Below are positions 1 to 8,704 of a stretch of 56,276 bases of DNA, in pieces. The position numbers were made by a program, and so were the translations under genes. Position 1 is the first letter of the stretch. Every line of letters starts with the position of its first letter. The notes beneath the pieces are model-generated. The model was not told where the DNA came from and made no database searches. It saw only the letters and a program-made list of their open reading frames with translations. The DNA comes from CAZPQN01 sp964588795 (GTDB lineage: Bacteria > Fidelibacterota > UBA2242): contig CAZPQN010000013.1 of NCBI GenBank assembly GCA_964588795.1, positions 1-56,276 on the forward strand, given 5' to 3'.

Positions 1-835
1 CACCAAATATTGACTCAATATTGGATATTTTATTCTGAAGTGTTTTTATATAGTAATAAATATTTCGGCCATCGTTGCCCGATTGGGTGATTTCAGAATC
101 AATGAAAAATAGAAAGTTTGAAGGGCCACTGATCAAATTCCAATTAAATCTACCACCGCCAATATTCCTGTAAACAAAATAACTCGTTCCCTGAGGAGTG
201 GTTTGATTCCAGTACAGATACGGGTGACCAGAAACGTGCCAGATAATGTTCAAAATAAAACTATCTTCTGCCACATAATCTAATTGATTAGGCGGGGTAT
301 TATCATGAATATCCCAGTGAGTGACCAATGCCCCGGATTTAATGTAGCTCTTATTGTTGGGATTATTTAGTGGATACATAACAAAGGTATCGTTGTTTGT
401 ATCTGTGAACTCTAAAATAATATCCGGACTTGGGTATCCGGGTAATCCTTTATTCCAATCCTCGTCACGATAATCAAAGTAAAAATATGGGGTAAACCAT
501 ACCCCCCCGTTTTCATATTTGATCATGATTTTATAAATACCCGCATCTAAATGCGTCCAGTCATTTCCACTGGCGATATAATTATAGTCGTAGCCATATG
601 AATTAGTTGAACAATTCCTCGGAATAAAGATCGAATCACTTAAATAAATATTTGAAATTTGATAATTTTCAGAGTTGTAGGTAGCCGAAAATGCTGTGTT
701 ATACCATGGAACAGAGCCTGTGCCGCTCATCGATGTGTGAATATAAATTTCAAGGGCAGGTGAAAGAGGATTTTCATCAACCATCTGAGCATTAATAGCA
801 CCAGACATTAGTAAAAAAAACATCAGTTTTTTCAT
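1..835 (-). CDS. Secreted protein, partial (C-terminus outside window)
   Basis: An open frame runs without a stop from an ATG at 835 down to the window edge, at least 278 codons. It begins with a short hydrophobic signal peptide (MKKLMFFLLMSGAINAQ) with a likely cleavage after NAQ, so the product is probably exported. The body is rich in Tyr, Asn, Asp and aromatic residues. The part near the window edge (YFVYRNIGGGRFNLI, then IYYYIKTL) resembles fibronectin type III strands common in FCB surface proteins. The rest matches no family I recognise. The gene is clearly AT-richer than the genes that follow. The reading frame and signal peptide are seen directly; a surface or extracellular location is inference. 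A C-terminal sorting domain may lie beyond the window. Confidence 0.75.
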   Translation of the reverse strand, partial: MKKLMFFLLMSGAINAQMVDENPLSPALEIYIHTSMSGTGSVPWYNTAFSATYNSENYQISNIYLSDSIFIPRNCSTNSYGYDYNYIASGNDWTHLDAGIYKIMIKYENGGVWFTPYFYFDYRDEDWNKGLPGYPSPDIILEFTDTNNDTFVMYPLNNPNNKSYIKSGALVTHWDIHDNTPPNQLDYVAEDSFILNIIWHVSGHPYLYWNQTTPQGTSYFVYRNIGGGRFNWNLISGPSNFLFFIDSEITQSGNDGRNIYYYIKTLQNKISNIESIFG

Positions 836-1009
836 AAAACCTCTCAATCAAATAACTTTAATAATGTAGGTGTATTAGCATTTAATGTCAATATGGAACA
901 AAGAAATACCGGACAAGTAAGTTCAATTAAGGTAAAGTGCAACTTGGTGGATATCGTATCCGTGAGTTATGATTATTGGAAAATTCATTGGAAATGCTTA
1001 ATTGAAAAT

Positions 1010-1816
1010 ATGGAACACAGCATGTTTGAAAAATTTTTAGACAAGCTGGGCTTGCAGGCCGGACAGCATATCATCACCCATGCCAGCATGCGTCGGATCA
1101 GACAGGCCTTTCCGGCTCTTGCAGTGGCGGACGTAATAGACACTCTGGAGCGTCTGGTAGGGAATCAAGGTTCACTAATCATACCGACATTTACCTATTG
1201 CTTCAAGCGCCTGGCCGGGCAAAACGCGCCTTTTGAGCGATTGACAACCCCCGCCCGGACGGGTGCAGTGGCAGATGTTTTCTGGCGACGTTCTGAGGTG
1301 ACGCGGACTTCCTCTCCGACGCACTCTTTCGGCTTATGGGGACGTGTGGCGCAGGAAATAGGTGCTACAAATTCACCCAAGAGCCCTTTAGGAGAAGGTA
1401 GCGTGCTGGCCTGGCTAGCGCAAATTCCCGCTGCCCAAGTGCTTTTGCTGGGGACTGATTTTACGGCGCTGTCATTCGGGCATTATCTTGAGATATTGGC
1501 GCCGGTTCCCTGGGTCGATTTTTCACCATGGGAAGCGACCGGAATTTTGTCCATCGGTGTAGCAGTAGACGGAGAGCAAGTCCTGCAGCAGGTTCCCGGT
1601 TGTTCCCGCGCCTTCGTCAATTTTGAGGAAGAACTACGTCGCCGCCGCCAAATCGAATACCATGAACATCAAGGACTAACGGCGGCGTTAATCCCGGTGG
1701 AAATTTTGCTGAAACATGGCCGGGAGTTCTTTCGCGATCGGGCGACTGAATTACTCTGTCCGGCGGGTACCTGTCCCCCCTGCGACGTTCGTCGCCAGCA
1801 CTTTCAGATTGTTTGA
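1010..1816 (+). CDS. AAC(3)-family (YokD-like) N-acetyltransferase
   Basis: The protein has the signature of the aminoglycoside 3-N-acetyltransferase superfamily: an early LGLQAG..IITHASMRRI segment (family L..G..vlVHsSl), GSLIIPTFTY (family GTlvmPtfT), TRTSSPTHSFGLWG carrying the conserved His, then VLLLGTDFTALSFGHYLE. Members use acetyl-CoA to acetylate amino groups; many genomic members are not proven resistance enzymes. The frame is open back to 893, but the first 39 residues look non-homologous. Starts at 1010 or 1022 place the N-terminus where the family begins, and the 1022 ATG has GGAA at a suitable distance. The C-terminus carries an odd CPAGTCPPC cluster (C-x4-C-x2-C). The family is fairly sure; the substrate is unknown. 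Confidence 0.78.
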   Translation: MEHSMFEKFLDKLGLQAGQHIITHASMRRIRQAFPALAVADVIDTLERLVGNQGSLIIPTFTYCFKRLAGQNAPFERLTTPARTGAVADVFWRRSEVTRTSSPTHSFGLWGRVAQEIGATNSPKSPLGEGSVLAWLAQIPAAQVLLLGTDFTALSFGHYLEILAPVPWVDFSPWEATGILSIGVAVDGEQVLQQVPGCSRAFVNFEEELRRRRQIEYHEHQGLTAALIPVEILLKHGREFFRDRATELLCPAGTCPPCDVRRQHFQIV

Positions 1817-1962
1817 CTAAAACTGTAGCAATCAGGAGGCCATTATTTCGCAATTGTAAACACCACTTTATAAACAACCATATCCCGACTTTAGTGACAA
1901 TTTTACTAACCACCTTACACCGCGACCCACAGGCCCTCAACCTTGACCCGCCAAAACAATGT

Positions 1963-1992
1963 TTGCCTTTGATACCCGAATAAAATTATATT
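1963..1992 (+). promoter_or_regulatory. Possible sigma70-like promoter for the EamA/AMP nucleosidase pair
   Basis: TTGCCT at 1963-1968 and TATATT at 1987-1992 are separated by 18 bases. Transcription would start near 1999, upstream of the ATG at 2043. This supports the short start for the transporter and fits the 226-base gap after the acetyltransferase. Match only by eye. Confidence 0.3.
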
Positions 1993-2042
1993 CAGCCGTT
2001 GAAAATGGACAAGGTCGGAACAGACAGGAAAGACGCAAAAAT

Positions 2043-2453
2043 ATGAAAGGGTGGCTGACACCGGCGCTGATGGCGCTGTTGCTGTGGGGCTTCTGGGGCT
2101 TTTTGCCGAAAATCGCGACGCGTTATGTTGATCCGCGCTCGGCGCTGGTCTTCCAAACTTTTGGCTGTCTGCTCGTCGGGCTGGTGGCGACCATCGGTGC
2201 CTTTCCGCATTTACAACTTCAAACCAGCGGCATAATCTGGTCGGTACTGGCGGGAATTTTCGGCATGGTCGGTTCGCTGTTTTACCTTATCGCGGTCAGT
2301 CGCGGAAAGGTGTCGGTCATCGTGACGGTCACGGCGCTTTATCCACTTTTCAGCATACTTTTAGCGGTGTCAATTCTGAAAGAGCCGCTGACGATCCGGC
2401 ACGGTTTGGGCTTTATTTGTGCCATTGGTGCGATAATTTTATTTTCGTTTTAA
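2043..2453 (+). CDS. EamA-like (DMT superfamily) small membrane transporter
   Basis: The 136-residue protein has about five hydrophobic segments and the EamA pattern: MALLLWGFWGFLPKIA at the start, an internal LAGIFGMVGSLFYLIAVSRGKVSVIV, and the typical ALYPLFSILLAVSILKEPLTIRHGLGFICAIGAIIL close. Full DMT exporters usually carry two such repeats in about 300 residues; this one has one, so it would have to work as a dimer. The frame is open back to 1959, but ATG 2043 has AGGAAAG ten bases upstream and starts straight into the first membrane segment. It lies 12 bases before the AMP nucleosidase gene and is probably co-transcribed with it. A nucleobase or nucleoside cargo is a guess from that neighbour only. 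Confidence 0.75.
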   Translation: MKGWLTPALMALLLWGFWGFLPKIATRYVDPRSALVFQTFGCLLVGLVATIGAFPHLQLQTSGIIWSVLAGIFGMVGSLFYLIAVSRGKVSVIVTVTALYPLFSILLAVSILKEPLTIRHGLGFICAIGAIILFSF

Positions 2454-2465
2454 CAAGGAACAGCA

Positions 2466-3239
2466 ATGATTGATAAACTAGAAATCGCTAAAAACTGGTT
2501 GCCACGCTACACCGGCATGCCGCTTAACCAGTACGGCGAGTATGTTCTGCTGACCAATTTCCGGAGCTATGTCGAGCATTTCTGCGAGATTTTCAAATGC
2601 GATATGCAGGGCGCTAACCGTCCGATGCAGGCGGCGACTAACAATCACGGTCTGACGATCATCAACTCCGGAATAGGCTCACCCAATGTGGCGACGATTA
2701 TGGATTTGCTGGTAGCGGTCAAACCCAAGGGCGTGCTCTTTCTCGGCAAATGCGGCGGCCTGAAGAAATCGACCGAAATCGGACACTTCATCCTGCCGAT
2801 CGCAGCCATCCGTGGCGAAGGCACCGGCAGTGACTATTTCCCGCCGGAAGTACCGGCTCTGCCGTCCTTCAAACTGCACAAGTTCGTATCCGACATCATC
2901 ATCCGCAAGGGCTTTGAATATCGCACCGGGGTCGTCTATACTACGAACCGCCGCGTCTGGGAACATGATCAAGAATTTCGCTGTCGCCTTCAGCAAATGA
3001 CCTGTATCGCCATCGATATGGAAACCGCGACACTTTTCATCGTCGGGCACTATAACGAAATTGCCCGCGGAGCGCTATTGCTGGTCTCGGACTTGCCCAT
3101 TTCACCGGACGGCATCAAGACCGAAGAATCCGATAAACAGGTGACTGCCGAATGGTCGCAAATTCATCTGCAAATCGGCATCGAAGCCATGACGCAGATC
3201 GGAGACAAGGGCGAAGCCATCAAACATTTTCGGTATTAA
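2466..3239 (+). CDS. amn: AMP nucleosidase (short Bacteroidota-type)
   Basis: Cytoplasmic enzyme of the purine nucleoside phosphorylase fold that hydrolyses AMP to adenine and ribose 5-phosphate. The 257-residue protein begins EIAKNWLPRYTG and continues with YVLLTNFRSYVEHF, both characteristic of the short AMP nucleosidases of Bacteroidota that lack the E. coli N-terminal regulatory domain. The nucleoside-binding parts are visible: INSGIGSPNVATIMDLL, GVLFLGKCGGLK (the glycine-rich phosphate/ribose loop) and CIAIDMETATLF (the Glu-containing ribose-binding motif). The start has AAGGAA seven bases before ATG. Adenine deaminase and a molybdenum hydroxylase are encoded elsewhere in the window, so the product could be processed further. 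Confidence 0.88.
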   Translation: MIDKLEIAKNWLPRYTGMPLNQYGEYVLLTNFRSYVEHFCEIFKCDMQGANRPMQAATNNHGLTIINSGIGSPNVATIMDLLVAVKPKGVLFLGKCGGLKKSTEIGHFILPIAAIRGEGTGSDYFPPEVPALPSFKLHKFVSDIIIRKGFEYRTGVVYTTNRRVWEHDQEFRCRLQQMTCIAIDMETATLFIVGHYNEIARGALLLVSDLPISPDGIKTEESDKQVTAEWSQIHLQIGIEAMTQIGDKGEAIKHFRY

Positions 3240-3272
3240 TGGTAATACGCGGAAAGGCGAAAATATAATTCA

Positions 3273-4961
3273 ATGTCTATGAACCGCAGGAATTCCGTAA
3301 TCTTCAAAAGCCTCCTGATCGTATTCAGCATTGCGTCTATGTCGCGGTCAGCGGCGCTGGATGTACCGGTGGCCGATCCGGTATATGATTTTTTACAGCG
3401 GCTCGAGAGTCGCGCTGTCATCAACGGCTATTCCGGAATGACCTTGCCCTTGACCCGCGATGAGATTACGCGCTGGTTGCTGATGGCCCGGGCCTCTGAG
3501 TCCCGCTTGTCGGCCATCGAGCGCAGTTTGCTAACCGAGTTCTTGGCCGATTATCGTTATGAAGTCAAGCATAATGACCAATCGCCCGATACGCTGCTAA
3601 CGCCGTTCGCCAATGGAGAAAGTTTAGGCCGTATGCTGTGCCGTCTCGGTACGCGGCAAGCTGGGATGCCAGAAAATCACCTGGCGGTTTACGAGAGCGG
3701 CGAGCAGTTCATCTGGTTCGACATCGGCGCACGGGTGCGCCTCGACTGGAAGGACATCCATCAGAAGTATCTCCTGTCGGATCGTTATCTGTTGAGAGGG
3801 GCACTGGGCCAGGCGCTGACTTTCCAGACGTACGTTGCCCGGTTCGGGAAAAAATATAATCCGGCATTTCCCGAACCTTATGCCGAGGAGTCGGGCAATT
3901 TCAACTTTATGCAACCGGACAGCATCGTGACTTTCGACCAGGTGCAGACTGCGCTGGTTTATCATAATAAACTGTTCGATTTGGGCTTTTATCGTCAACC
4001 AGTGTCCTGGGGAGCGAGCGGGGTGCACAATTTAGTGCTGAATCGCCAGAGCCCGCTATTCACCTACTTCGGTTTCACGACCCATTTTCGGGATATTCGG
4101 CTGACTTTTTTGCACGGCGCCTTGCTGAACGACAGCACCCATTTCCGTGACCAACCCTATCAGGTGCGCAACCGCTCCAAATATATTGCCGCTCACCGCA
4201 TTGACCTGCCCCTGTTTGGTAAAACCACCTGGCTGAGTGCCAGTGAAATGGCGATTTACGGGGATGGTAATGTAGAGTTCAACTACTTGGTGCCGACCAA
4301 TTTTTTCTGGCCGGCGGGGCATGCCCTCGAAGATCGCAGTAACCAACTGATGGCATTAGATATTTCGACCCGCTTCATTAGCAATGTGACCTTTTATGGG
4401 TCGCTTTTAATTGACGAACTGCGTTTCGGTGAGCTGGGTCGGCACTGGTGGGCGAATAAACATGCGGTTCAGGCAGGAGCGCGGTTTGCGCCGACTATTG
4501 CAACCCTTCCTGTAGACCTGCAAATTGAATTTACCGCCGTGCGTCCGTGGACTTATTCGCATAAAACCCTGACCACCGATTATACCCATAACGCTATCTG
4601 TCTCGGCTTCCCTTACGGTGCCAATTGCCAAAGCTGGTTCGCCCAAGTCAGGGTATATTTTTCCCGGCGATGTCTGCTGACCGGGCAATATCTACTGTTG
4701 AAGCAAGGTGAAGACGACGCCACCCATTTTTGGGGCGGCAATCCGACTGTCAGTTATGAATTACGGGACACAACTTATAATCACAGCACGAAGTGGTTGA
4801 TGGGGGCAATTCGCACGACTAACCGCTTTTCGATCACCGGGCGCTACGAAATAGTCAACGATTGTTATATCAAAACGGGTTTGGAGTTTTTCACCTCCGA
4901 GTTCGAGCGCGAACGACAGGCAAATCGCTTTGCATTCATCGAGCTGGAAGTAAATTATTGA
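3273..4961 (+). CDS. Wzi-like capsule assembly outer-membrane barrel
   Basis: A 562-residue protein with an N-terminal signal peptide (hydrophobic FKSLLIVFSIASM, then SRSAA) followed by VADPVYDFLQRLESRAVINGY, a start common to the capsule-assembly Wzi family of FCB bacteria. The remainder alternates aromatic and polar residues as expected of a large beta barrel and ends in an aromatic-rich strand (FAFIELEVNY). Wzi proteins help hold capsular polysaccharide at the outer membrane. ATGs at 3273 and 3279 are both possible; the second gives a more usual signal peptide. The stop codon overlaps the start of the next gene, a glycosyltransferase, which supports a role in surface glycan. Family by pattern, not by search. 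Confidence 0.72.
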   Translation: MSMNRRNSVIFKSLLIVFSIASMSRSAALDVPVADPVYDFLQRLESRAVINGYSGMTLPLTRDEITRWLLMARASESRLSAIERSLLTEFLADYRYEVKHNDQSPDTLLTPFANGESLGRMLCRLGTRQAGMPENHLAVYESGEQFIWFDIGARVRLDWKDIHQKYLLSDRYLLRGALGQALTFQTYVARFGKKYNPAFPEPYAEESGNFNFMQPDSIVTFDQVQTALVYHNKLFDLGFYRQPVSWGASGVHNLVLNRQSPLFTYFGFTTHFRDIRLTFLHGALLNDSTHFRDQPYQVRNRSKYIAAHRIDLPLFGKTTWLSASEMAIYGDGNVEFNYLVPTNFFWPAGHALEDRSNQLMALDISTRFISNVTFYGSLLIDELRFGELGRHWWANKHAVQAGARFAPTIATLPVDLQIEFTAVRPWTYSHKTLTTDYTHNAICLGFPYGANCQSWFAQVRVYFSRRCLLTGQYLLLKQGEDDATHFWGGNPTVSYELRDTTYNHSTKWLMGAIRTTNRFSITGRYEIVNDCYIKTGLEFFTSEFERERQANRFAFIELEVNY

Positions 4962-6055
4962 TGACCAATCTCGCACTGATTGCGGTGGTACTGGGGGGTC
5001 TGTATTTTCTGTTGATGCTGACTATCGCTGTGGGCTTATATTTAACTCGTCAGCGGCAACCGGCACCGCAGATCCTCAGCGCCTCGATCGTCGTTTGCGC
5101 CCGCAACGAAGCCTCGATTATTAGTAACCTACTACAGAGCCTGACCGCTCTTATCTACCCGCTCGATAAATTTGAAGTGATTCTCGTTGACGACGATTCG
5201 ACCGATGACACGTTGCCCATCATGCGGCGTTTTGCGACCGGCCGTCACAACTGGAAAGTCCTGCACCACACCAAAACCGGCACCGCCCCCCGTGGAAAAA
5301 AGGGAGCCTTGACTCTGGGTATCCGGGAAAGTTGCGGCGACGTCATCTTAGTTACGGACGCGGACTGTCGCGTGCCACCCAACTGGCTCGCTTCCATGGT
5401 CAGTCACTTTCAGCCGAATATCGGTGTGGTCCTGGGGCACAGCCCGGTGGCACAGCGTCCGGGATGCCTGAATCTCTACGAGCGGTTTGATACTTTGTGC
5501 GAGGCCGCCCTCGCCGCCGCCACGACTTATTTCAATCAACCGTCGCATGCCAACGGGCGCAATTTGGCCTATCGCAGATGTGTATTCGAGGAAATCGGGG
5601 GATTCCAGGCTAATGATCATATCGACACCGGCGACGATTTTTTCCTCGTTCAGCAGATCCGTGTAAAAACGCCCTGGCGCTTTGTGTACAACACTGCACC
5701 GGAAAGTTATGTGGTGACTGAGCCTATTGGGCTGAATCAGAAATATTTGCGTCAGCAACTGCGCCGTAACAGTAAAGCCTTTCATCTTACCCTGCCCTTT
5801 TTCTGTATGGGCGCGGTCATTTTTTTGTTTCACTTGGGGTTGGCATTTATGCTGTGTTTTCCGGCGCTCCGCAGCACCCTGATCACCCTGTTGGGACTCA
5901 AGTTTATTTTTGAATTTATACCAACCTATCGCGCGACGCGGCTTTTCGGTCAGTCAGACCTGCTGAAATATTTCCCGCTTTTCTGGATCATTTATCCTGG
6001 AATCTATCTCTTATCCCAGTTGGTGGGCTCGCTCCGGCTTTACCGCTGGAAATAG
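4961..6055 (+). CDS. Membrane-anchored family 2 glycosyltransferase
   Basis: Transfers sugar from an activated donor on the cytoplasmic face of the inner membrane. One N-terminal membrane segment (LALIAVVLGGLYFLLMLTIA) is followed by a GT-A domain: SIVVCARNEA, VILVDDDSTDDT, the DAD-type metal site VTDADCRVPPNWLA, GDDFFLVQQI and the acceptor motif QQLRRNSK in place of the usual QxxRW. Two or three membrane segments close the protein. The start is the ATG of a TGATG overlap with the Wzi-like gene, giving 364 residues; the open frame extends upstream to 4862 but would overlap 100 bases of that gene. It is a clear paralogue of the convergent GT2 at 6085-7314. Donor and acceptor are unknown. Confidence 0.85.
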   Translation: MTNLALIAVVLGGLYFLLMLTIAVGLYLTRQRQPAPQILSASIVVCARNEASIISNLLQSLTALIYPLDKFEVILVDDDSTDDTLPIMRRFATGRHNWKVLHHTKTGTAPRGKKGALTLGIRESCGDVILVTDADCRVPPNWLASMVSHFQPNIGVVLGHSPVAQRPGCLNLYERFDTLCEAALAAATTYFNQPSHANGRNLAYRRCVFEEIGGFQANDHIDTGDDFFLVQQIRVKTPWRFVYNTAPESYVVTEPIGLNQKYLRQQLRRNSKAFHLTLPFFCMGAVIFLFHLGLAFMLCFPALRSTLITLLGLKFIFEFIPTYRATRLFGQSDLLKYFPLFWIIYPGIYLLSQLVGSLRLYRWK

Positions 6056-6084
6056 AGCAGTGGCAGGTCAAACGCCCGGGGATT

Positions 6085-7314
6085 TTATACTGCTACGTTT
6101 GGGTTCCGCCGCGCTTTTCCGTGCCACTCTACCTTATTGCCCCAGAAGCTCAAAATGCCCACACTGACCGTATAGGGTATCTGGAAGACAAACCACAGCG
6201 GGAAAACGCGCAGTAATTCCCGGCGGTGATGAATTTTGACGGCGGCGTGGGCTAAGGATAATTCGCCGCCCAATTTAATGCCGGTCAGTAAAAGAAAAGC
6301 ACCCCAGCCGCCATGCCCGCCAAGGGCACTCAGGCCAAAAAACAGCGGTCCCAGATTGGCTAAAAAAGTCCCCACCACGACCCCAAAGAATACCGGATTG
6401 AGCAGGCGCATATAGTTGGCTTCTGAAGCCCAGCGGATGCGCTGACGTAAAAAGGTTTTCCAATCAGTGACGGCGTCGGTCGCCACCCAGGCGCGTGAAT
6501 CAGCCGCAAAGACTACCCGCAGGCCGGTTTTGCGACGCATGATTTGCAGGAATAACGAGTCATCGCCCCCCACCCGCGAAGCCAGTTCCCGATAGCCACC
6601 GACATGGTCATAGTATTTTTTTCGAAAGGCCCAGTTTTGACCACTGCACGCCCAGGCGAAGTCAAGGTTGGTGGCGCCCCGGGCGGCAGTCATCAACTGC
6701 AGATAATCGAAAGCCTGCAGACGCGAAAACCAATCCGCACCGTATTTGATACCCGAGAAACCCACCACAGCACCCACGTCCTCGTGAAAGTAGCTCGCCA
6801 TTGTCGCCAGCCACTCCGGAGGAAGCGTGCAATCCGCATCGGTGGTGATGATAATCTCGCCACTCGCTTGTGCGATGCCGAGTGCTAAAGCGGCTTTTTT
6901 CCGGCGCAGGGTAGTCTGGAAAGCGCTGGTCGAAAATACTTTCAGCTTGGTATGGTGCAGGCAAGCATCTTCCAAAAAAGCTAAACTGCCATCGTCAGAT
7001 TCGTTGTCAACGATGATGACTTCGAGGAGCTCGGGCGGATAGGTCTGGGAGCTCAGGTCGGATAACAGGCGTGGTAAACGCCGCAATTCGTTTTTGACTG
7101 CGATAACCACACTGATGCGCGGCTGATAGCCCGTCAGCCGGGGGGCGTCAGAGCGCAGACCCCGCCGGTACATCAGCAGGCTGAGCAGATAAGCCAGCAT
7201 GCCCGTAAAAAGTATCCAGGTCAGTAATTGGTACACAGCCAAAAAAGCCTCACTATTCAGTAGTTCCGGAAGAATCGCCCTGGTCGGGAGAGAAAGCATC
7301 CTCGAAAAAGACAA
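6085..7314 (-). CDS. Membrane family 2 glycosyltransferase
   Basis: The order matches the convergent GT2 upstream: an N-terminal membrane segment (VYQLLTWILFTGMLAYLLSLL), SVVIAVKNE, VIIVDNESDDGS, the metal-binding TTDADCTLPPEWLA, GGDDSLFLQ and the processive-type RQRIRWASE (QxxRW-like), then C-terminal membrane segments. The longest frame starts at 7314 and overlaps the preceding CPBP protease gene by 62 bases; a start nearer 7250, such as the TTG before GCTGTGTACC, would remove most of the overlap and still keep the membrane anchor. Last gene of the minus-strand group that begins with the ClC channel. Likely involved in glycolipid or polysaccharide synthesis; substrate unknown. Confidence 0.85.
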   Translation of the reverse strand: MSFSRMLSLPTRAILPELLNSEAFLAVYQLLTWILFTGMLAYLLSLLMYRRGLRSDAPRLTGYQPRISVVIAVKNELRRLPRLLSDLSSQTYPPELLEVIIVDNESDDGSLAFLEDACLHHTKLKVFSTSAFQTTLRRKKAALALGIAQASGEIIITTDADCTLPPEWLATMASYFHEDVGAVVGFSGIKYGADWFSRLQAFDYLQLMTAARGATNLDFAWACSGQNWAFRKKYYDHVGGYRELASRVGGDDSLFLQIMRRKTGLRVVFAADSRAWVATDAVTDWKTFLRQRIRWASEANYMRLLNPVFFGVVVGTFLANLGPLFFGLSALGGHGGWGAFLLLTGIKLGGELSLAHAAVKIHHRRELLRVFPLWFVFQIPYTVSVGILSFWGNKVEWHGKARRNPNVAV

Positions 7315-8116
7315 TTTCTTCGGTTTCCGTGACCGTCGCTGTAGCGTGATTGAACAGCTTTAGACCAACGATAAAAAACACCGCCGCACCGGTCACAATG
7401 AACGGATGGACATGCCCGTGCCATTCATAGCCGAAACGCGTCATGTCATAGTGAATCAGGCCGACTGACCAGGCGTTGTTGCCGGCATGGATAAGGAATG
7501 ACGGCCAGATGGTATCCGCCCGCCAGGCAACGTATCCCATGAAAAGTCCCAGGATATAAATCTGAATTGCCCACCACGGATTGAAATGCACCAGAGTAAA
7601 AACCAGAGCCGACAAAATCACCGCCCGGGTAATGTCCCGTTGCCGGTACTCCAGTATTTGTTGCAGAAAACCCCGAAAAACCAGTTCCTCAACCAATGGC
7701 GCCGCCAGCACGACCACACCGATGATCAGCACCGCAGTACCCCAGTCCTTGATCTGGAATAGTTCACCAACCCGGGTAAAGGTTTCGGGAGTGGGAATTA
7801 ACAACTGCACCAGGCGATCCAGCTCATCGGTCAGAATAGTCAAACCCAGCGCGATGGGAACGGTGGACAGAAGTATCGCCGGGGAAGTCGCGCGAAGGCG
7901 CAGCAGACCGGTCAGTTTGGTATTGACCTGCCGCGCCCAGATGACAATCGGTAAAGGTAATAACAGCTCCCCAACAAGCATCACCCATTGAGCGGAGGTC
8001 AGGACGTTCTCTTTGACAAACAGCGCCAGGAGCAGGACGGCAACGAACACTGCGATGATCAGGCCCCAGATAATCAGCCAGATGGCGGTGCGGGTTTTAG
8101 GCAAGATTATTGACAA
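7253..8116 (-). CDS. CPBP-family intramembrane metalloprotease (CAAX/Abi type)
   Basis: A 287-residue multi-spanning inner-membrane protein with the three conserved CPBP motifs in order: EELVFRG (EExxxR), FTLVHF (FxxxH) and HAGNN (HxxxN/B). These residues form the glutamate-base and metal site of CAAX protease and bacteriocin-processing enzymes. About eight hydrophobic segments are visible, starting IWLIIWGLIIAVFVAVLLLAL. The soluble tail is acidic (EETEEIVFFED). The start ATG follows a GGAGACAG-type sequence. It lies 51 bases after the TlpA-like gene on the same strand and overlaps the following GT2. The family is secure; the substrate is not known. Members range from prenyl-protein processing to peptide immunity. 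Confidence 0.87.
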   Translation of the reverse strand: MSIILPKTRTAIWLIIWGLIIAVFVAVLLLALFVKENVLTSAQWVMLVGELLLPLPIVIWARQVNTKLTGLLRLRATSPAILLSTVPIALGLTILTDELDRLVQLLIPTPETFTRVGELFQIKDWGTAVLIIGVVVLAAPLVEELVFRGFLQQILEYRQRDITRAVILSALVFTLVHFNPWWAIQIYILGLFMGYVAWRADTIWPSFLIHAGNNAWSVGLIHYDMTRFGYEWHGHVHPFIVTGAAVFFIVGLKLFNHATATVTETEEIVFFEDAFSPDQGDSSGTTE

Positions 8117-8167
8117 TTGCTGTCTCCTTTGAAAATGCGCGAAGCGTCAATCGAAAATACCACTGAA

Positions 8168-8704
8168 TTATTTGCCCGTTCCCGGCGCCGGAAGGACTTT
8201 CAACAGGGCCGCTCGGATCAGGGCGGTGTCACTGCTTTTGAAACCTTGTTTGTAGTAGCTGACATTACCGTCGCTTTTAATGATTACGAGGGTCGGGGTA
8301 TTATTGGCCTGGTAGCGTTTGGCGATGTATCCGAAGCGGTCAGTCAACACTGGCAGGGTAAAGCCCATTTTAGCTATGTATCGGGCAACAACAGGGGGGT
8401 CCTCGTTGACATTGATCAGGTAGTAACTGACTGTCGGGAATTCGTCCCGTAACTTTTGCAGGCAGGGGATTTCTTCGCGGCAGGGTAGGCAGGTCGTAGT
8501 AAAGAAACTCAGGACGACGGGGGTGCGATCTTTAGGCAGAGCGCGGGCGCCCACTTTGCGGCTCAGGAAAAAATCCACGCCGTCGAGTGATTTGGTAAAA
8601 AAGAACGGCGCCGGTTTACCTACAATCAGGGTGTCCCGACTTGTTTCGCCGATAACAGGGCGGAAGAGAATTGTAACCAACAGCAAAAGACTCAGATAAC
8701 GCAT
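8168..8704 (-). CDS. TlpA/ResA-like periplasmic thioredoxin
   Basis: A 178-residue exported thioredoxin-fold protein: signal peptide MRYLSLLLLVTILFRPVIG, then GKPAPFFFTKSLDG (AhpC/TlpA start), VVLSFFTTTCLPCREEIP with the redox pair C72-x-x-C75, INVNEDPP, LTDRFGYIAKRY and the cis-Pro loop NNTPTLVII. Such proteins reduce disulfides, for example in cytochrome c maturation, or act as antioxidants. The CLPC active site differs from the common C[EP]PC. The ATG overlaps the TGA of the methyltransferase gene (TGATG), behind AGGAGA; a GTG three bases earlier is equally possible. No cytochrome genes are nearby, so the partner is unknown. Confidence 0.86.
   Translation of the reverse strand: MRYLSLLLLVTILFRPVIGETSRDTLIVGKPAPFFFTKSLDGVDFFLSRKVGARALPKDRTPVVLSFFTTTCLPCREEIPCLQKLRDEFPTVSYYLINVNEDPPVVARYIAKMGFTLPVLTDRFGYIAKRYQANNTPTLVIIKSDGNVSYYKQGFKSSDTALIRAALLKVLPAPGTGK

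Noticed and set aside
6050..6105. AGCAGT/ACTGCT inverted repeat between the two convergent GT2 genes as a bidirectional terminator
   Set aside because: Six-base stem with a loop of nearly 30 bases and no T-run on either strand; too weak to call.
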